From CBDCYS01 sp965226185 (GTDB taxonomy: Bacteria; Acidobacteriota; Terriglobia; Bryobacterales; UBA6623): a stretch of 64,000 bases of DNA. Shown here piece by piece: positions 51,376 to 60,201 of the stretch; position 1 is the stretch's first letter; every line of letters begins with the position of its first letter. The stretch covers positions 310,001 through 374,000 of the forward strand of contig CBDDCT010000005.1 of NCBI GenBank assembly GCA_965226185.1, read 5' to 3'. Made by a program: the position numbers and the translations under genes. Under the pieces are notes generated by a model. The model saw nothing but the letters and a program-made list of their open reading frames with translations, made no database searches and was not told where the DNA came from.

Positions 51376-52923
51376 GAGGGCGATAGAAATGTCCCCTAAT
51401 CTAAGGCTCCGAAGGAGGAGCCTAGATTGGAGAGGACATGGATGAACGACAAGGAATTGAGACGAGGCGAGGTGCTGGGCCGGGTGAAGCGAGGCGAGTT
51501 GAAGCTGAGCGAGGCGGCGCGGATGCTGGATTGCAGTTATCGCCAGAGCAAGCGGATCTGGAGGCGCTACAGCGCGGGAGGGACAAAAGCATTGAAGCAC
51601 GCCAACGTGGGCCGGGTATCGAACCGCGCCAAGCCGGCGGAAGTTCGCAAGCGAGTGCTGCAACTGGTGCGCGAACACTACTCCGGCGAACCGCACGAGC
51701 GCTGCGGGCCTACTCTGGCGGCCGAGCATTTGCGAAAGGACCACGATCTGCAAGTATCGGTGCGGACATTGCGGCTCTGGATGCTCGCCGCGGGCCTGTG
51801 GAGCCGCCGCCGCAAGCGCCAGCCGCATCGCTCGCGGCGGCAGCGTAAAGCGCACTTGGGCGAGCTGATCCAGCTCGACGGTTCGCACCACGAGTGGCTC
51901 GAAGCCCGCGGGCGGAAAGGTTGCCTGATGAACTTCGTCGACGATGCGAGCGGTCTGGCGCTGTGCCGCTTCTCGAGCGAGGAAACGACTTGGGCGGCGG
52001 CCGATTTACTCCAGGCCTGGGTGCGTCAATACGGCGTTCCGAAGGCGTTGTATTGCGACTGGAAGAACGTCTACAAGCGCCAGCCAACGTGGCGTGAAGC
52101 GCTGGAAGGCAGCGAGCCCGAGACGCAGTTCGGACGCATGTGCGCCAAGCTCGGCATTGGCATCATCGCCGCTTCGTCACCGCAAGCGAAGGGCCGCGTG
52201 GAGCGCCATCACGGCACCCATCAAGACCGCCTGATCAAGAAGATGCGGCTCCAAGGCATTGCCGATTATGAGGCGGCGAACCGCTATCTCGACGAGCAGT
52301 ATCTGCCAGAGCACAACGCCAAGTTCTGCTGTGAGCCGTCGGCGGGAGCGGACTTTCATCGGCGCTTATCGAAGCGTCTGGACTTGAAGTGGGTGTTTTG
52401 CTTGGAGGCCGAGCGGGTGGTATCCAACGACCTGGTGGTACGTTTCGAGAACCGTTTTCCGCAGTTGAAACCGAAGCGCAATCAGGGCTTGGGAGCGGGT
52501 GGGAGAGTCACCGTGCAGCAAGCGCGCGAGGGCGAGTTGCAGGTGGCCTGCGAGAGCCGCGCGGTGGCGTTTGAAGAGATCGTCGGGCCGCAGCGGCAGC
52601 CGCGTCCAGAGCCGGAACAACGAGCGGCTCGGAAGCGGCCCAAGCCGGCGGCGGACCACCCCTGGCGTAAATCGCTGAAGTCGAAAAAGCGCGTGGCGGC
52701 GACATAAAAAAGGCAGGGCTATGGAAATGACGGGCCGGATGGAAAGCGTGGAAAACCTCGGCGAACAGCGCCGAGGGTTCGCATCGCAACGACAGGTTTC
52801 CCACCCTTCCCACCGTCCCTTGGAAATCGCTAAAGCGATTCCCACATTCCCACAGCCCCGACGACGACGATTCTCTCTTACGAACTTACGAACAACACAA
52901 CCAGGGGACATTTCTATCGCCTC
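51376..52923 (+). mobile_element. ISNCY (IS1202-type) insertion sequence
   Basis: The ends are GAGGGCGATAGAAATGTCCC at 51376-51395 and, inverted, GGGGACATTTCTATCGCCTC at 52904-52923; they match apart from one inserted G. Length ~1.55 kb with a single intact transposase. A second, slightly different copy of the end sequence lies just outside on the left (51353). About 200 bp of non-coding DNA follow the transposase inside the element. It may be active. Confidence 0.8.
51442..52707 (+). CDS. ISNCY family transposase
   Basis: 421 residues from the ATG at 51442, which has GGAGAGGA upstream; an in-frame TTG at 51427 is the alternative. N-terminal helix-turn-helix (LKLSEAARMLDCSYRQSKRI) and a second HTH-like part (SVRTLRLWMLAAGLW) precede an rve/DDE core: IQLDGSHHEWLE (Asp ~145), KALYCDWKNVYKR (Asp ~207) and SSPQAKGRVERHHGTHQDRL (Glu ~253). 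C-terminal DNA-binding segment is basic. All catalytic residues are present and the frame is intact, so the enzyme could be functional. Confidence 0.9.
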   Translation: MNDKELRRGEVLGRVKRGELKLSEAARMLDCSYRQSKRIWRRYSAGGTKALKHANVGRVSNRAKPAEVRKRVLQLVREHYSGEPHERCGPTLAAEHLRKDHDLQVSVRTLRLWMLAAGLWSRRRKRQPHRSRRQRKAHLGELIQLDGSHHEWLEARGRKGCLMNFVDDASGLALCRFSSEETTWAAADLLQAWVRQYGVPKALYCDWKNVYKRQPTWREALEGSEPETQFGRMCAKLGIGIIAASSPQAKGRVERHHGTHQDRLIKKMRLQGIADYEAANRYLDEQYLPEHNAKFCCEPSAGADFHRRLSKRLDLKWVFCLEAERVVSNDLVVRFENRFPQLKPKRNQGLGAGGRVTVQQAREGELQVACESRAVAFEEIVGPQRQPRPEPEQRAARKRPKPAADHPWRKSLKSKKRVAAT

Positions 52924-52941
52924 TTGACACACCGTTTCGGT

Positions 52942-52970
52942 CTGACTCCACCCAGCAGTTGCTCTATACT
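52942..52970 (+). promoter_or_regulatory. Likely promoter of the YtxH-like gene
   Basis: CTGACT (52942-52947), 17 bp, TATACT (52965-52970). A GGGAGGA ribosome site follows near 52978, before the ATG at 52991. Confidence 0.4.
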
Positions 52971-52990
52971 GAATCTGGGAGGACGATTTG

Positions 52991-53314
52991 ATGGCTGACA
53001 ACAATGGCAGCGCCAATCTGGCTTGGTTCCTGGTAGGAGCCGCGCTAGGCGCCACTGCTGCTTTACTGCTTACCCCCCAGACCGGCACGGAAACTCGAGA
53101 GTTCATTCGCCGGCGCACTGAGAAAGGCCGCGGCAAATTGGCTGAATCCGGCCGCGAAGCGTTGGAGAGAGGACGCGAATATTACGATCGCGGCAAAGAG
53201 ATTGCCGACGATGCCGCTGGGCTGTTCGAGAAGGGCAAACAGGCTCTCGGCCGCGCGAAGTCCGCGGCTGGGCCGGCGGAGGACTCTAGCGACGCGTCGG
53301 AAACCGCTGGCTGA
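52991..53314 (+). CDS. YtxH domain protein
   Basis: 107 residues, ATG with a strong GGGAGGA site. One N-terminal helix (LAWFLVGAALGATAALLLTP) with the glycine pattern of YtxH, followed by TETREFIRRRTEKGRGK-type charged text and a long amphipathic helix (REYYDRGKEIADDAAGLFEK), then a disordered Ser/Glu-rich tail. YtxH proteins are small membrane-anchored proteins of stress regulons, without known biochemical activity. Monocistronic and right next to the ISNCY end. Confidence 0.85.
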   Translation: MADNNGSANLAWFLVGAALGATAALLLTPQTGTETREFIRRRTEKGRGKLAESGREALERGREYYDRGKEIADDAAGLFEKGKQALGRAKSAAGPAEDSSDASETAG

Positions 53315-53651
53315 GTCAGGGCCCCACACGCGGAACCGTACGTGTCAGGCGGACCAACCGCCGAGTACGTTCCCTGCGCGGGTCGTTCAAGGACCGTGCA
53401 TCCGGCGGATTCCCCGGACCCTGCTACCTCGGGGTGACGCATTCCCGCTTCAGGGCGGACGAGGAGGTAGAACCCGCATCGAGCGCAAATGCCGTGCCCC
53501 TGCGTCCAAAGGCGCTTCCCGGGGCTAGCTCGGACCGGCAATTGTTGTTTTTACAGCCTTACAACAGCTTTGTGAATCTTCGGCCCGCCAAACGCGGACC
53601 AACTGAGACGGATCAAGTCCGACCAGCAAGTCCCCAGGGCCTGAAGCGATT
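53315..53651. other. Intergenic region, nothing recognised
   Basis: 337 bp between convergent YtxH and DksA-type genes. No gene, terminator with a T tract, or repeat was recognised. Confidence 0.5.
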
Positions 53652-54059
53652 TTATCTGCGGTATGAGCGCACCCGTCCGGGCGGCTCTTGCTCAACCGAC
53701 AGTTCTTCCTGGCACGTAACGCAGTACTTCGCCCAGCTTACGGCTTCCAGCCGTTTGAGCGAGATCGGTATCTCACACTCCAAGCAAGTTCCGTAATCTT
53801 CGTCTTCAATGCGATCGATCGCTTCGTCGATTTCGCGCAACAACATGACTTCGATATTGTTGCGGTTGAGGAAGATCCATTCTTCATGACTCTGACCCGG
53901 TAATTCCTCAAGGTCGAGTGGCTCGTCGCCTCGCGCCAGGGCTTTGGCAGCCGAAGAAGACTGCAGGTTGGCTCTAATCTCAAGAGCCTTGGTCTCCAAC
54001 ATTTTCTTGAAGCGGTTGATCTGGGTTTTCGTCAACCCTTTACTCGCTATCCTCGTCAT
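53652..54059 (-). CDS. DksA/TraR family zinc-finger regulator
   Basis: 135 residues, ATG after GGAAGGTGAG. N-terminal coiled coil (LTKTQINRFKKMLETKALEI through LREIDEAIDRIEDEDYGT) and a four-Cys zinc finger C92-x2-C95 ... C113-x2-C116 (YGTCLECEIPISLKRL, YCVTCQEE). DksA-type proteins enter the secondary channel of RNA polymerase and, with ppGpp, adjust promoter activity. E. coli DksA has a DxxDxA tip; here the tip reads differently (LPGQSHEEW region), so direct DksA-like action is likely but ppGpp cooperation cannot be claimed. Confidence 0.9.
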   Translation of the reverse strand: MTRIASKGLTKTQINRFKKMLETKALEIRANLQSSSAAKALARGDEPLDLEELPGQSHEEWIFLNRNNIEVMLLREIDEAIDRIEDEDYGTCLECEIPISLKRLEAVSWAKYCVTCQEELSVEQEPPGRVRSYRR

Positions 54060-54776
54060 GACTCACCTTCCGTTTGTTGCCCCTCTCCAGCCGACTTGGA
54101 CTATATCGTCCCTTTCACCTAGGACTGTTAGACTCCCCCCGCGGCTTGTCCGTTACACGGACAGCTACCGCCCGAAGGATCAGCTACCTAAGGGTCGATG
54201 GGGATAATATCCGACTATGTGACCGACTCCGGCCGTGGTTAGACGGCTGTGTCGACCAGAATCGCTGAAGCCACAAGAGCTAGGCTCACGAACCCACCCG
54301 TTCGATGAACCGTCGCAGCAAGTATCAAGATTATACGCAGTTCAACCACGCTTGGCAAGAAAAAAATTCGCCAGACGGGCCGGCTGGGCATCAAGCGTCC
54401 AAGCCACTGAGGGTATACAGGACCTATTCTTAAACTCACCGATAGTATAGCAGGCAGCTCCAAATATTCCGCGGCATTTTGGGGACGACCGGCGCGAAGG
54501 GCAGGCTGCCGGGCCCCATTCGCTATCATAAATGGAGGCGTGAGAGTCTCGGCCGGCAGTTAGCGATGCATGATGTCCAGCAACCATGTATTCAACTCGC
54601 ACTGTTCGTCCGTTGGCTCAAGCGACCGGCTTGACGCCTTGGATGCGACCTGTTTCAACTCAGTGCTGAACTTCGTGGGACGCCGATAGATCGTTCTGAG
54701 TCCTGGCTGATAAGCCAGCGCATCGAAGCTCCGGACAGAGCAAGTCGTAACCTTGTCGTAACGTGACACGAATGAA
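54060..54776. other. 717-bp intergenic region between divergent regulators
   Basis: No gene recognised; all open frames are short and conflicting. One hairpin, GTCCGT-TAC-ACGGAC at 54148-54162, is perfect. The space probably contains the promoters of the DksA-type gene and of the sigma/anti-sigma operon. Confidence 0.5.
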
Positions 54777-55436
54777 TTGGATGTGGCAGCTAGTTGCGCG
54801 GTTGCGCCTGCGCCGCCCTGGTGCGGAGTGAAGGCGGAGAAAACTGTGGATGCCTCCGGCAGCGCGGCTAGCGCACCTGCCGCGAAGGATGCGGACCAGC
54901 TCCAAGAGCTGATGGCGAGTTATCAGAACGCCGATCGCGACGCCGCGAATCAGTTGGTCGAGCAACTATCTCCGATGTTGCTGCGCTTTTTTGCCGGCCC
55001 GCTCTACACGCGGGCGTTTGCCGAGGACATGCTGCAGGATTGCTGGCTTCGGCTTCACCGTGCCAGGCACTCCTACCGCCCAGGAACGCCCGTCCTTCCT
55101 TGGATCTTCGCTATTGCCCGGCACACGCGCATCGACGCCTACCGCCGGCGGCGGCGGATCGAGACCCGCGAATCGGCGCTCGATCAGGTCAGTGACAGCG
55201 ACGGCCGGGCTTCAACGCCGGCGGTTACGCCCGAGATTGACCTTTGGCGTTTCGTTCGGCAATTGCCGGCCAGCCAGCAGGAAGTCATTATTATGCTCAA
55301 GGTTACGGGGATGAGCCTTGAAGAGGTAGCGCGAGCGACCGGCGGCACCGTGGGCGCCGTGAAACAGAAAGCTCACCGAGCCTACGTGAAGCTTCGAGAG
55401 CTTATGGACAATCGGCCCAAGGGGTCCGAAAAATGA
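54777..55436 (+). CDS. ECF sigma factor with cognate NrsF-type anti-sigma
   Basis: Up to 219 residues from TTG at 54777; GTG at 54783 or 54828 are alternatives and the conserved part begins only near residue 45 (LMASYQNADRDAANQLVEQL). Region 2: FAEDMLQDCWLRLHRARHSY, then LPWIFAIARHTRIDAYRRRR. Region 4: LPASQQEVIIMLKVTGMSLE and VARATGGTVGAVKQKAHRAY. The gene overlaps the anti-sigma gene by four bases (ATGA), typical for a sigma/anti-sigma pair. It likely controls a small stress regulon; the signal is unknown. Confidence 0.9.
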   Translation: MDVAASCAVAPAPPWCGVKAEKTVDASGSAASAPAAKDADQLQELMASYQNADRDAANQLVEQLSPMLLRFFAGPLYTRAFAEDMLQDCWLRLHRARHSYRPGTPVLPWIFAIARHTRIDAYRRRRRIETRESALDQVSDSDGRASTPAVTPEIDLWRFVRQLPASQQEVIIMLKVTGMSLEEVARATGGTVGAVKQKAHRAYVKLRELMDNRPKGSEK

Positions 55437-56245
55437 CCTGCGGCGAAGTTAGCGAGCATCTCGACAGGGCGAATAGCCGCGCGTGGGGCGACCTGCCGGC
55501 TCAGGTGCGCGAGCACCTCGAGCAGTGTCAGTGCTGTAAAGAGCTTTGGGATTTTCTGACCGTCCAGGACGCCGCCGAGTTGACGCCGGAGCTTCGCTCG
55601 CGAATCAATCGCAGCGTTCAGCAATCCCTGGAACCCGTCAATCCCCTGCCCAGTACCCGTGTGCTCACACTGGGATTCTTGTTGATCTTCGGCCTGATTT
55701 CAGCGGGCTTTGTCGGGATTTCGGGCCTAAGAGGCGCGGACGCCAAGGGGAATATGGAATTCGCCGGCATGCTGGGCGTTATCGGGGCGGCCGCTTTTTT
55801 TGTTGCCTTCACGTTGAGCCGCGAGATGGCGCCAGGTGAGAAAAGGGTGCTAAGCGCGCCCAGACTTTTTCTGTTGTTGCTGGTGCCTCTGTTTCTCGCG
55901 GCGTCCGTATTGTTCCCCTGGGATTTCAGCCGCAACATCCTGCCCCTTAGTTGGAGATGCTTCCGCGATGGCTTCATGTTTTCCTTGCCGGCGGCCGGGC
56001 TCGTTGTGATGCTTCTGCGGCGCGGAGCAGTTCTGTCGTTAGGCGTTGTGGGCGCCGGCGCGGGATTGCTGGCGGGACTCGTCGGCGTCGTCGTGCTGCA
56101 TTTCGGCTGCGGCATGAACAACGCCGCGCACGTGGCGCTTGCCCATCTCGGAATACCCCTGGCAGGCGCGGTGATCGGCGCCGCAATCGGACGTTGGCTG
56201 CACCGCATGCGGCCCTGGCGTGGTGCGGCCGGCCAGAGCAGCTAA
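55433..56245 (+). CDS. NrsF-like (DUF1109) membrane anti-sigma factor with zinc-finger start
   Basis: 270 residues. The first 40 carry an anti-sigma zinc motif (H28-x3-C32-x2-C35 in REHLEQCQCCKELW). Six hydrophobic segments follow (LTLGFLLIFGLISAGFVGI, GMLGVIGAAAFFVAFTL, LFLLLLVPLFLAASVLF, GFMFSLPAAGLVVMLL, VVGAGAGLLAGLVGVVVLHF, ALAHLGIPLAGAVIGAAIG), as in NrsF/DUF1109 proteins. Combining a ZAS-type N-terminus with the NrsF-like membrane part is sensible for holding the preceding sigma factor at the membrane. Confidence 0.82.
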   Translation: MTCGEVSEHLDRANSRAWGDLPAQVREHLEQCQCCKELWDFLTVQDAAELTPELRSRINRSVQQSLEPVNPLPSTRVLTLGFLLIFGLISAGFVGISGLRGADAKGNMEFAGMLGVIGAAAFFVAFTLSREMAPGEKRVLSAPRLFLLLLVPLFLAASVLFPWDFSRNILPLSWRCFRDGFMFSLPAAGLVVMLLRRGAVLSLGVVGAGAGLLAGLVGVVVLHFGCGMNNAAHVALAHLGIPLAGAVIGAAIGRWLHRMRPWRGAAGQSS

Positions 56246-56282
56246 CAACCTTTCCGGTCGCTAACGGCCGCCCCGGGCTCCG

Positions 56283-56621
56283 TCAAGAATCTTCGCCGGG
56301 AATTACGAGCAGATGGCGCGGCGACCATTTTTTGGGGTCCCACTCGTAGCAATCGGCGAACTCCAACCCAACAAGATAGCCGTAATCGCCGATGTTGCAG
56401 TAGCGGACGCGCGCTTTCCCCGAAAAGCCTTCGATTTGTACTTTGATGTCTTGGCCCTCTGGCAAAGGGATATTCAGGCTGATGTTCAATCCCTGTTGGC
56501 TGACATCTTCAAGCAGTCCGGTGTCTGAGACAGTGCGGCCCTCTTGGTCCGCGAAAGATACTTTGACAAAGTCAGAGCACATCTGGCGCGGCGAGCGGCG
56601 TTTGTTGATGCTAGGTGTCAT
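56283..56621 (-). CDS. PilZ domain protein
   Basis: 112 residues. PilZ signature: KRRSPRQ (RxxxR, residues 7-13) and EDVSQQGLNISL (D/NxSxxG, ~38-49). This pair binds cyclic di-GMP in PilZ receptors. Strands of the small beta barrel follow (VQIEGFSGKARVRYCNIGD, GYLVGLEFADC). No other domain, so it acts as an adaptor by protein contact. Convergent with the anti-sigma gene and divergent from miaB. Confidence 0.85.
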   Translation of the reverse strand: MTPSINKRRSPRQMCSDFVKVSFADQEGRTVSDTGLLEDVSQQGLNISLNIPLPEGQDIKVQIEGFSGKARVRYCNIGDYGYLVGLEFADCYEWDPKKWSPRHLLVIPGEDS

Positions 56622-56931
56622 GACGGATATCCCTTTGGTTCTTATCGTTCAAGCCAGAGGCGATACAGCATGGATCCGGCGGGATAGTTCCGCCGAGCGC
56701 CGCGGATTGGGTTGCGAATCTATCGCGCCGGGAACCCGGGACATGATCGAAACGCGGTGATACCGGCACCGAGAAATCACGGCAACGAGCTTGGGCTTCG
56801 CAAGCGGGTATGAGGGATCTTGGGATCCCAAGTCCGGCTCCGGCCGTCGGCTAGCCCGCCAGGCCGGGGGCGGTGTTTCTCGCGGGCGAATATCAGGTGA
56901 TTGGTATACTGGTGGCAACTAGAGGGGATTC
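56622..56931. other. 310-bp divergent intergenic region upstream of miaB
   Basis: It contains the extended -10 promoter TGGTATACT at 56902-56910 and an AGAGGGG ribosome site at 56921-56927 in front of the GTG start of miaB. Otherwise nothing is recognised. Confidence 0.5.
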
Positions 56932-58302
56932 GTGTCCGAGAAGACTTTTTACATCGAAACTTTTGGCTGTCAGATGAACGTGCATGACAGCGAGAAGGTG
57001 CGCGGCACTCTGGTTTCCAAGGGCTACGAGGAGGTAAGGGAGGCCGAGCGCGCCGGCTTCGTTCTCTACAACACTTGCAGCATCCGGGATAAGGCAGAGC
57101 AGAAAGTTTTCTCGCGGCTAGCGAACTTCAAGAAACTCAAAGCTCAGGGGAAAATTTTCGGAGTGCTCGGTTGCGTTGCCCAGCACAAAGGAGAAGAGAT
57201 CTTCAAGCAGGCTCCGCACGTCAGCTTGGTGTGCGGCTCGGCAAGCTACAACACCCTCTCCAGCCTCATTGACCGTGTGGAAGCCGGCGAAAAGCGAGTT
57301 GCCGGCCTCGACCTCGACACGGATGAAACCTTTGAAACTCCCCTGACGCGGCGCGACAATCCCCACCGTGCCTACATTACGATCATCGAAGGATGCGACA
57401 AGCATTGCACGTATTGCGTAGTGCCGTTTACTCGCGGTCCGGAACGGAGCCGCACCAGCGAAAGCGTGCTTGCCGAGGCACGGCAACTGGCATCGAACGG
57501 CCATACCGAGATTCAACTGCTGGGCCAGAACGTCAACAGCTACCGAGACTCCTCGAGCGCCGCATGGAACTTCGCTCAAATGCTGGCCGCGGTGGGGCTC
57601 GTTCCCGGAATCCGCCGTGTTCGCTTCACGACTTCCCACCCCCGCGATTTCACGCCCGACATCGTCAGGGCCATCGAGCAGAACCCTGTTCTGTGCAACC
57701 ACGTCCACCTGCCGGTGCAGTCAGGCTCTAGCCGCGTTTTGACTCGAATGGAGCGACTCTACAGCCGGGAAGAGTACCTGGCACGGATCGACAACCTGAA
57801 GCAGGCCCGGCGTGAAATCGCTCTCAGTACGGACATCATCGTCGGATTTCCGGGCGAGACTGAAGAGGACTTCGCTCAAACGCTGTCGCTACTGGACGAA
57901 GTCCAGTACGATTCGGTCTTTTCCTTCAAGTACTCGCCGCGTGCAAACACCGCGGCCGCCGCCTGCGACAACCCGGTTCCCGAGAAAGAAAAGTCGCGCC
58001 GGCTGGCGACTCTGCAGGAACAACAGCGTCGGATTCAGATCCGCAGGAACGCGCGGCTCATCGGGCGGGAAGAGGAAGTTCTTGTCGAGGGCTGGCGCGA
58101 AAAGTGGAACCAGTGGATCGGCCGAACCACCCAAAACCGGGTGTTGAATTTCTCCAGTCCGGCCATGGAGTCCGTTGGCGCCGATTTGCGCGGTTCCTAT
58201 TGCCGCGTGCGAGTGACCGCGTCGGGACCAAACTCGTTGCGGGGCGAGTTCGTTTCCAAAGTAGCCCAACCACAGTTTCACGGGTTCAAGATTCTGCAGT
58301 AA
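56932..58302 (+). CDS. miaB: tRNA-2-methylthio-N6-dimethylallyladenosine synthase
   Basis: 456 residues, GTG start after AGAGGGG. UPF0004 domain first (YIETFGCQMNVHDSEKVRG, NTCSIRDKAEQK, GCVAQ: three Cys for the auxiliary [4Fe-4S] cluster). Then a radical SAM core with CDKHCTYCVVPFTRG near residue 155, followed by LLGQNVNSY, RFTTSHPRDF, HLPVQSGSSRVL and TDIIVGFPGETEEDF. A TRAM domain closes the protein (~380-447). MiaB adds a methylthio group to i6A37 in tRNAs reading codons that start with U. NTCSIR and GQNVNSY distinguish it from MtaB and RimO. Confidence 0.96.
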   Translation: MSEKTFYIETFGCQMNVHDSEKVRGTLVSKGYEEVREAERAGFVLYNTCSIRDKAEQKVFSRLANFKKLKAQGKIFGVLGCVAQHKGEEIFKQAPHVSLVCGSASYNTLSSLIDRVEAGEKRVAGLDLDTDETFETPLTRRDNPHRAYITIIEGCDKHCTYCVVPFTRGPERSRTSESVLAEARQLASNGHTEIQLLGQNVNSYRDSSSAAWNFAQMLAAVGLVPGIRRVRFTTSHPRDFTPDIVRAIEQNPVLCNHVHLPVQSGSSRVLTRMERLYSREEYLARIDNLKQARREIALSTDIIVGFPGETEEDFAQTLSLLDEVQYDSVFSFKYSPRANTAAAACDNPVPEKEKSRRLATLQEQQRRIQIRRNARLIGREEEVLVEGWREKWNQWIGRTTQNRVLNFSSPAMESVGADLRGSYCRVRVTASGPNSLRGEFVSKVAQPQFHGFKILQ

Positions 58303-58342
58303 GATTAGGATCGTAACGGGAATACAACACAGGGGGCAGCCG

Positions 58343-58828
58343 ATGGAAGTCGAGATGAAAATCCGAGGGTTGATGATGGACCCGGTGACCAACATGCCGA
58401 TTGTCATCCTCAAAGACGTTGAGGGTAAATCGGTCTTGCCCATTTGGGTCGGCGTTTATGAAGCCAATGCCATCGCGCTGGAAATCGAAAAGGTGGCTAC
58501 GCCCCGGCCGATGACGCACGACCTGATCAAGAACATCCTGATGGGAATGACGACCGGAGTCCGCAAGGTCGTCGTCAGCGAGTTGAAAGACGATACGTTT
58601 TTCGCGCTGATCTGGATCGAACACAACGGTGAGATGATCTCGATTGACGCGCGTCCGAGTGACGCTCTGGCCGTGGCTCTGCGCCTAGACTGCCCAATCT
58701 ATGTAGATGATGATGTGCTGAAGTCGTCGAAAGTCAGCAATGCGGTCAGCGACAAGGCCAATAGCGAGGAACTGCGGCGATGGCTGGAGAACTTAAACGA
58801 CGAAGACCTCGGCCAATACAAGATGTAA
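58343..58828 (+). CDS. Bifunctional nuclease (BFN/DUF151) family protein
   Basis: 161 residues, ATG after CAGGGGGCAG. The BFN domain covers ~1-130: VILKDVEGKSVLPIWVGVYE, ANAIALEIEKVATPRPMTHD and DARPSDALAVALRLDCPIYV. C-terminal acidic helix (SEELRRWLENLNDEDLG) as in many members. DUF151 proteins are widespread with miaB in Acidobacteriota and other groups, as here, 40 bp downstream. Plant BFN homologues have RNase and DNase activity; the bacterial role is uncertain. Confidence 0.93.
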   Translation: MEVEMKIRGLMMDPVTNMPIVILKDVEGKSVLPIWVGVYEANAIALEIEKVATPRPMTHDLIKNILMGMTTGVRKVVVSELKDDTFFALIWIEHNGEMISIDARPSDALAVALRLDCPIYVDDDVLKSSKVSNAVSDKANSEELRRWLENLNDEDLGQYKM

Positions 58829-59347
58829 GACCGGCGCCCTCCAGCTTACCGCGCCGCTTTCGTTTCCAGCACCCCCGTCTAAACCCACCGCATTGCAGGC
58901 GCTCCACATCGACCACGTAGTTTGAACTGGAGGTCTCGCGGCTGGCTCGTAACTCAGCCGACTGGCATCGGCTGATCGAGCTATGTTCTCTGGCTGGCAC
59001 GCTGATCCTTGACCAGGACGGCATCCATGACCCCGCCAGCTTCAATGACAGACTCTTGCTCGGGTTGAAGGGGACCATGTCGGAGGCCGAATTTCACATC
59101 CTCAAGGCGAGAATGCGAGGCGGGGTCATCAACAAAGCTCGACGGGGTGAGCTGGAGATGGGGCCACCGGTCAGTCTTGTCTATCAGCGCGCACAACACC
59201 TGCTGGCCGCTGAAAATGTAGAGCGGCCGTTGGAGAAAAGGGCTCCCCGCGACGATGGTATCAGAGAGGATTGCGGTCGGCGCCGGGTTGTTTGGCTGCT
59301 GGTTCCTTGTTTTCAGTGACGGGGCGGTTGTGTTAGGCTGGTGACGA
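58829..59347. other. 519-bp gap containing a recombinase remnant
   Basis: Apart from the serine-recombinase fragment at 58921-59190 nothing was recognised. The last ~150 bp form the leader of the DUF5715 gene. Confidence 0.5.
58921..59190 (+). pseudogene. Serine recombinase (resolvase-type) fragment
   Basis: Immediately after a TAG, the frame reads LEVSRLARNSADWHRLIELC, SLAGTLILDQDGIHDPASFN, DRLLLGLKGTMSEAEFHILK and ARMRGGVINKARRGELEMG. This is the second half of the catalytic domain and start of the recombinase domain of large serine recombinases. The catalytic N-terminus and the DNA-binding C-terminus are absent. A fossil of a phage or transposon. Confidence 0.75.
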
Positions 59348-59986
59348 ATGTTCAAAACAATTGCACCTGTTGCTGTTTTGGGCTGTGGGCTTCTGGCCCA
59401 CGGCTTTCCGGCGGGAGCGGCGGTTCGCACGAGCTTGCGCGGGACGCGGCAGTCGCAAATTGTCCAGAACCAGCGGGCCGATCGCGACCACTTGTCGCGA
59501 ATGACGGACCAGAAGACGCTCGATCGCTTCAAGCGCCTGGAGTTGATCGTCTCCGTTCCCGCGAAGACGAGAGACTACTACATCCACGACGTCCCCGCCC
59601 AATACCAATACCTTCGTCCCTGGACGAAGCTGTTCCTGGACCGGCTGAGCAGCCAGTTCCGCTCGCGCTTTGGCAGACCGTTGCGAATTACGAGTTTGAT
59701 TCGCACGTCCGCCTATCAAATCCAGCTTTCGCGCCGGAACGGGAATGCGGCATCGTCTGTGGGCGAGAAGCGTTCGTCACATCTCACCGGCGCCAGCCTC
59801 GACATCTCGAAAAAGGGAATGACGGCCGCGCGGCAACGCTGGGTCCGCAACGTTTTGGCTTCCCTGAAGGCGAAAGGCTATTTATTCGCGGTCGAGGAGT
59901 TCTATCAGCCGAATTTCCACGTCATGGTGTACCGGAATTACCCGGAGTACGTCGCGATGTTACAGGCGCGGCGGAAGAAAAGATAG
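59348..59986 (+). CDS. DUF5715 exported protein, M15-peptidase-like
   Basis: 212 residues with a short signal peptide (IAPVAVLGCGLLAHGFPAGA). DUF5715 is a mainly acidobacterial family. The motif SSHLTGASLDIS (H145, D152) and the C-terminal EEFYQPNFHVMV (Glu 183/184, H191) give the H-x6-D ... E ... H pattern of LAS/M15 zinc peptidases such as D-Ala-D-Ala carboxypeptidases. A peptidoglycan role in the periplasm is likely but unproven. It precedes a processing-protease homologue. Confidence 0.8.
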   Translation: MFKTIAPVAVLGCGLLAHGFPAGAAVRTSLRGTRQSQIVQNQRADRDHLSRMTDQKTLDRFKRLELIVSVPAKTRDYYIHDVPAQYQYLRPWTKLFLDRLSSQFRSRFGRPLRITSLIRTSAYQIQLSRRNGNAASSVGEKRSSHLTGASLDISKKGMTAARQRWVRNVLASLKAKGYLFAVEEFYQPNFHVMVYRNYPEYVAMLQARRKKR

Positions 59987-60201
59987 TCCCATCCGAGCTT
60001 CCTTCCAGCGACAGGCCGGATGATCGGCGTGTCTCGGAGTCCAGCGAATGTCCTGGTACGTAACCCGGCCGGGGCGGAGCGCGTTGTATTATAGAAGCAA
60101 GGTTTGGGGGACGTTTTTCTTTGGCTCCTATCGTTCACCCGGGCCAGAACTTCTTTCATCGATGAGGCCCCGCTTTGCCGGCCGCCTAAAGGCTCACTGT
60201 T

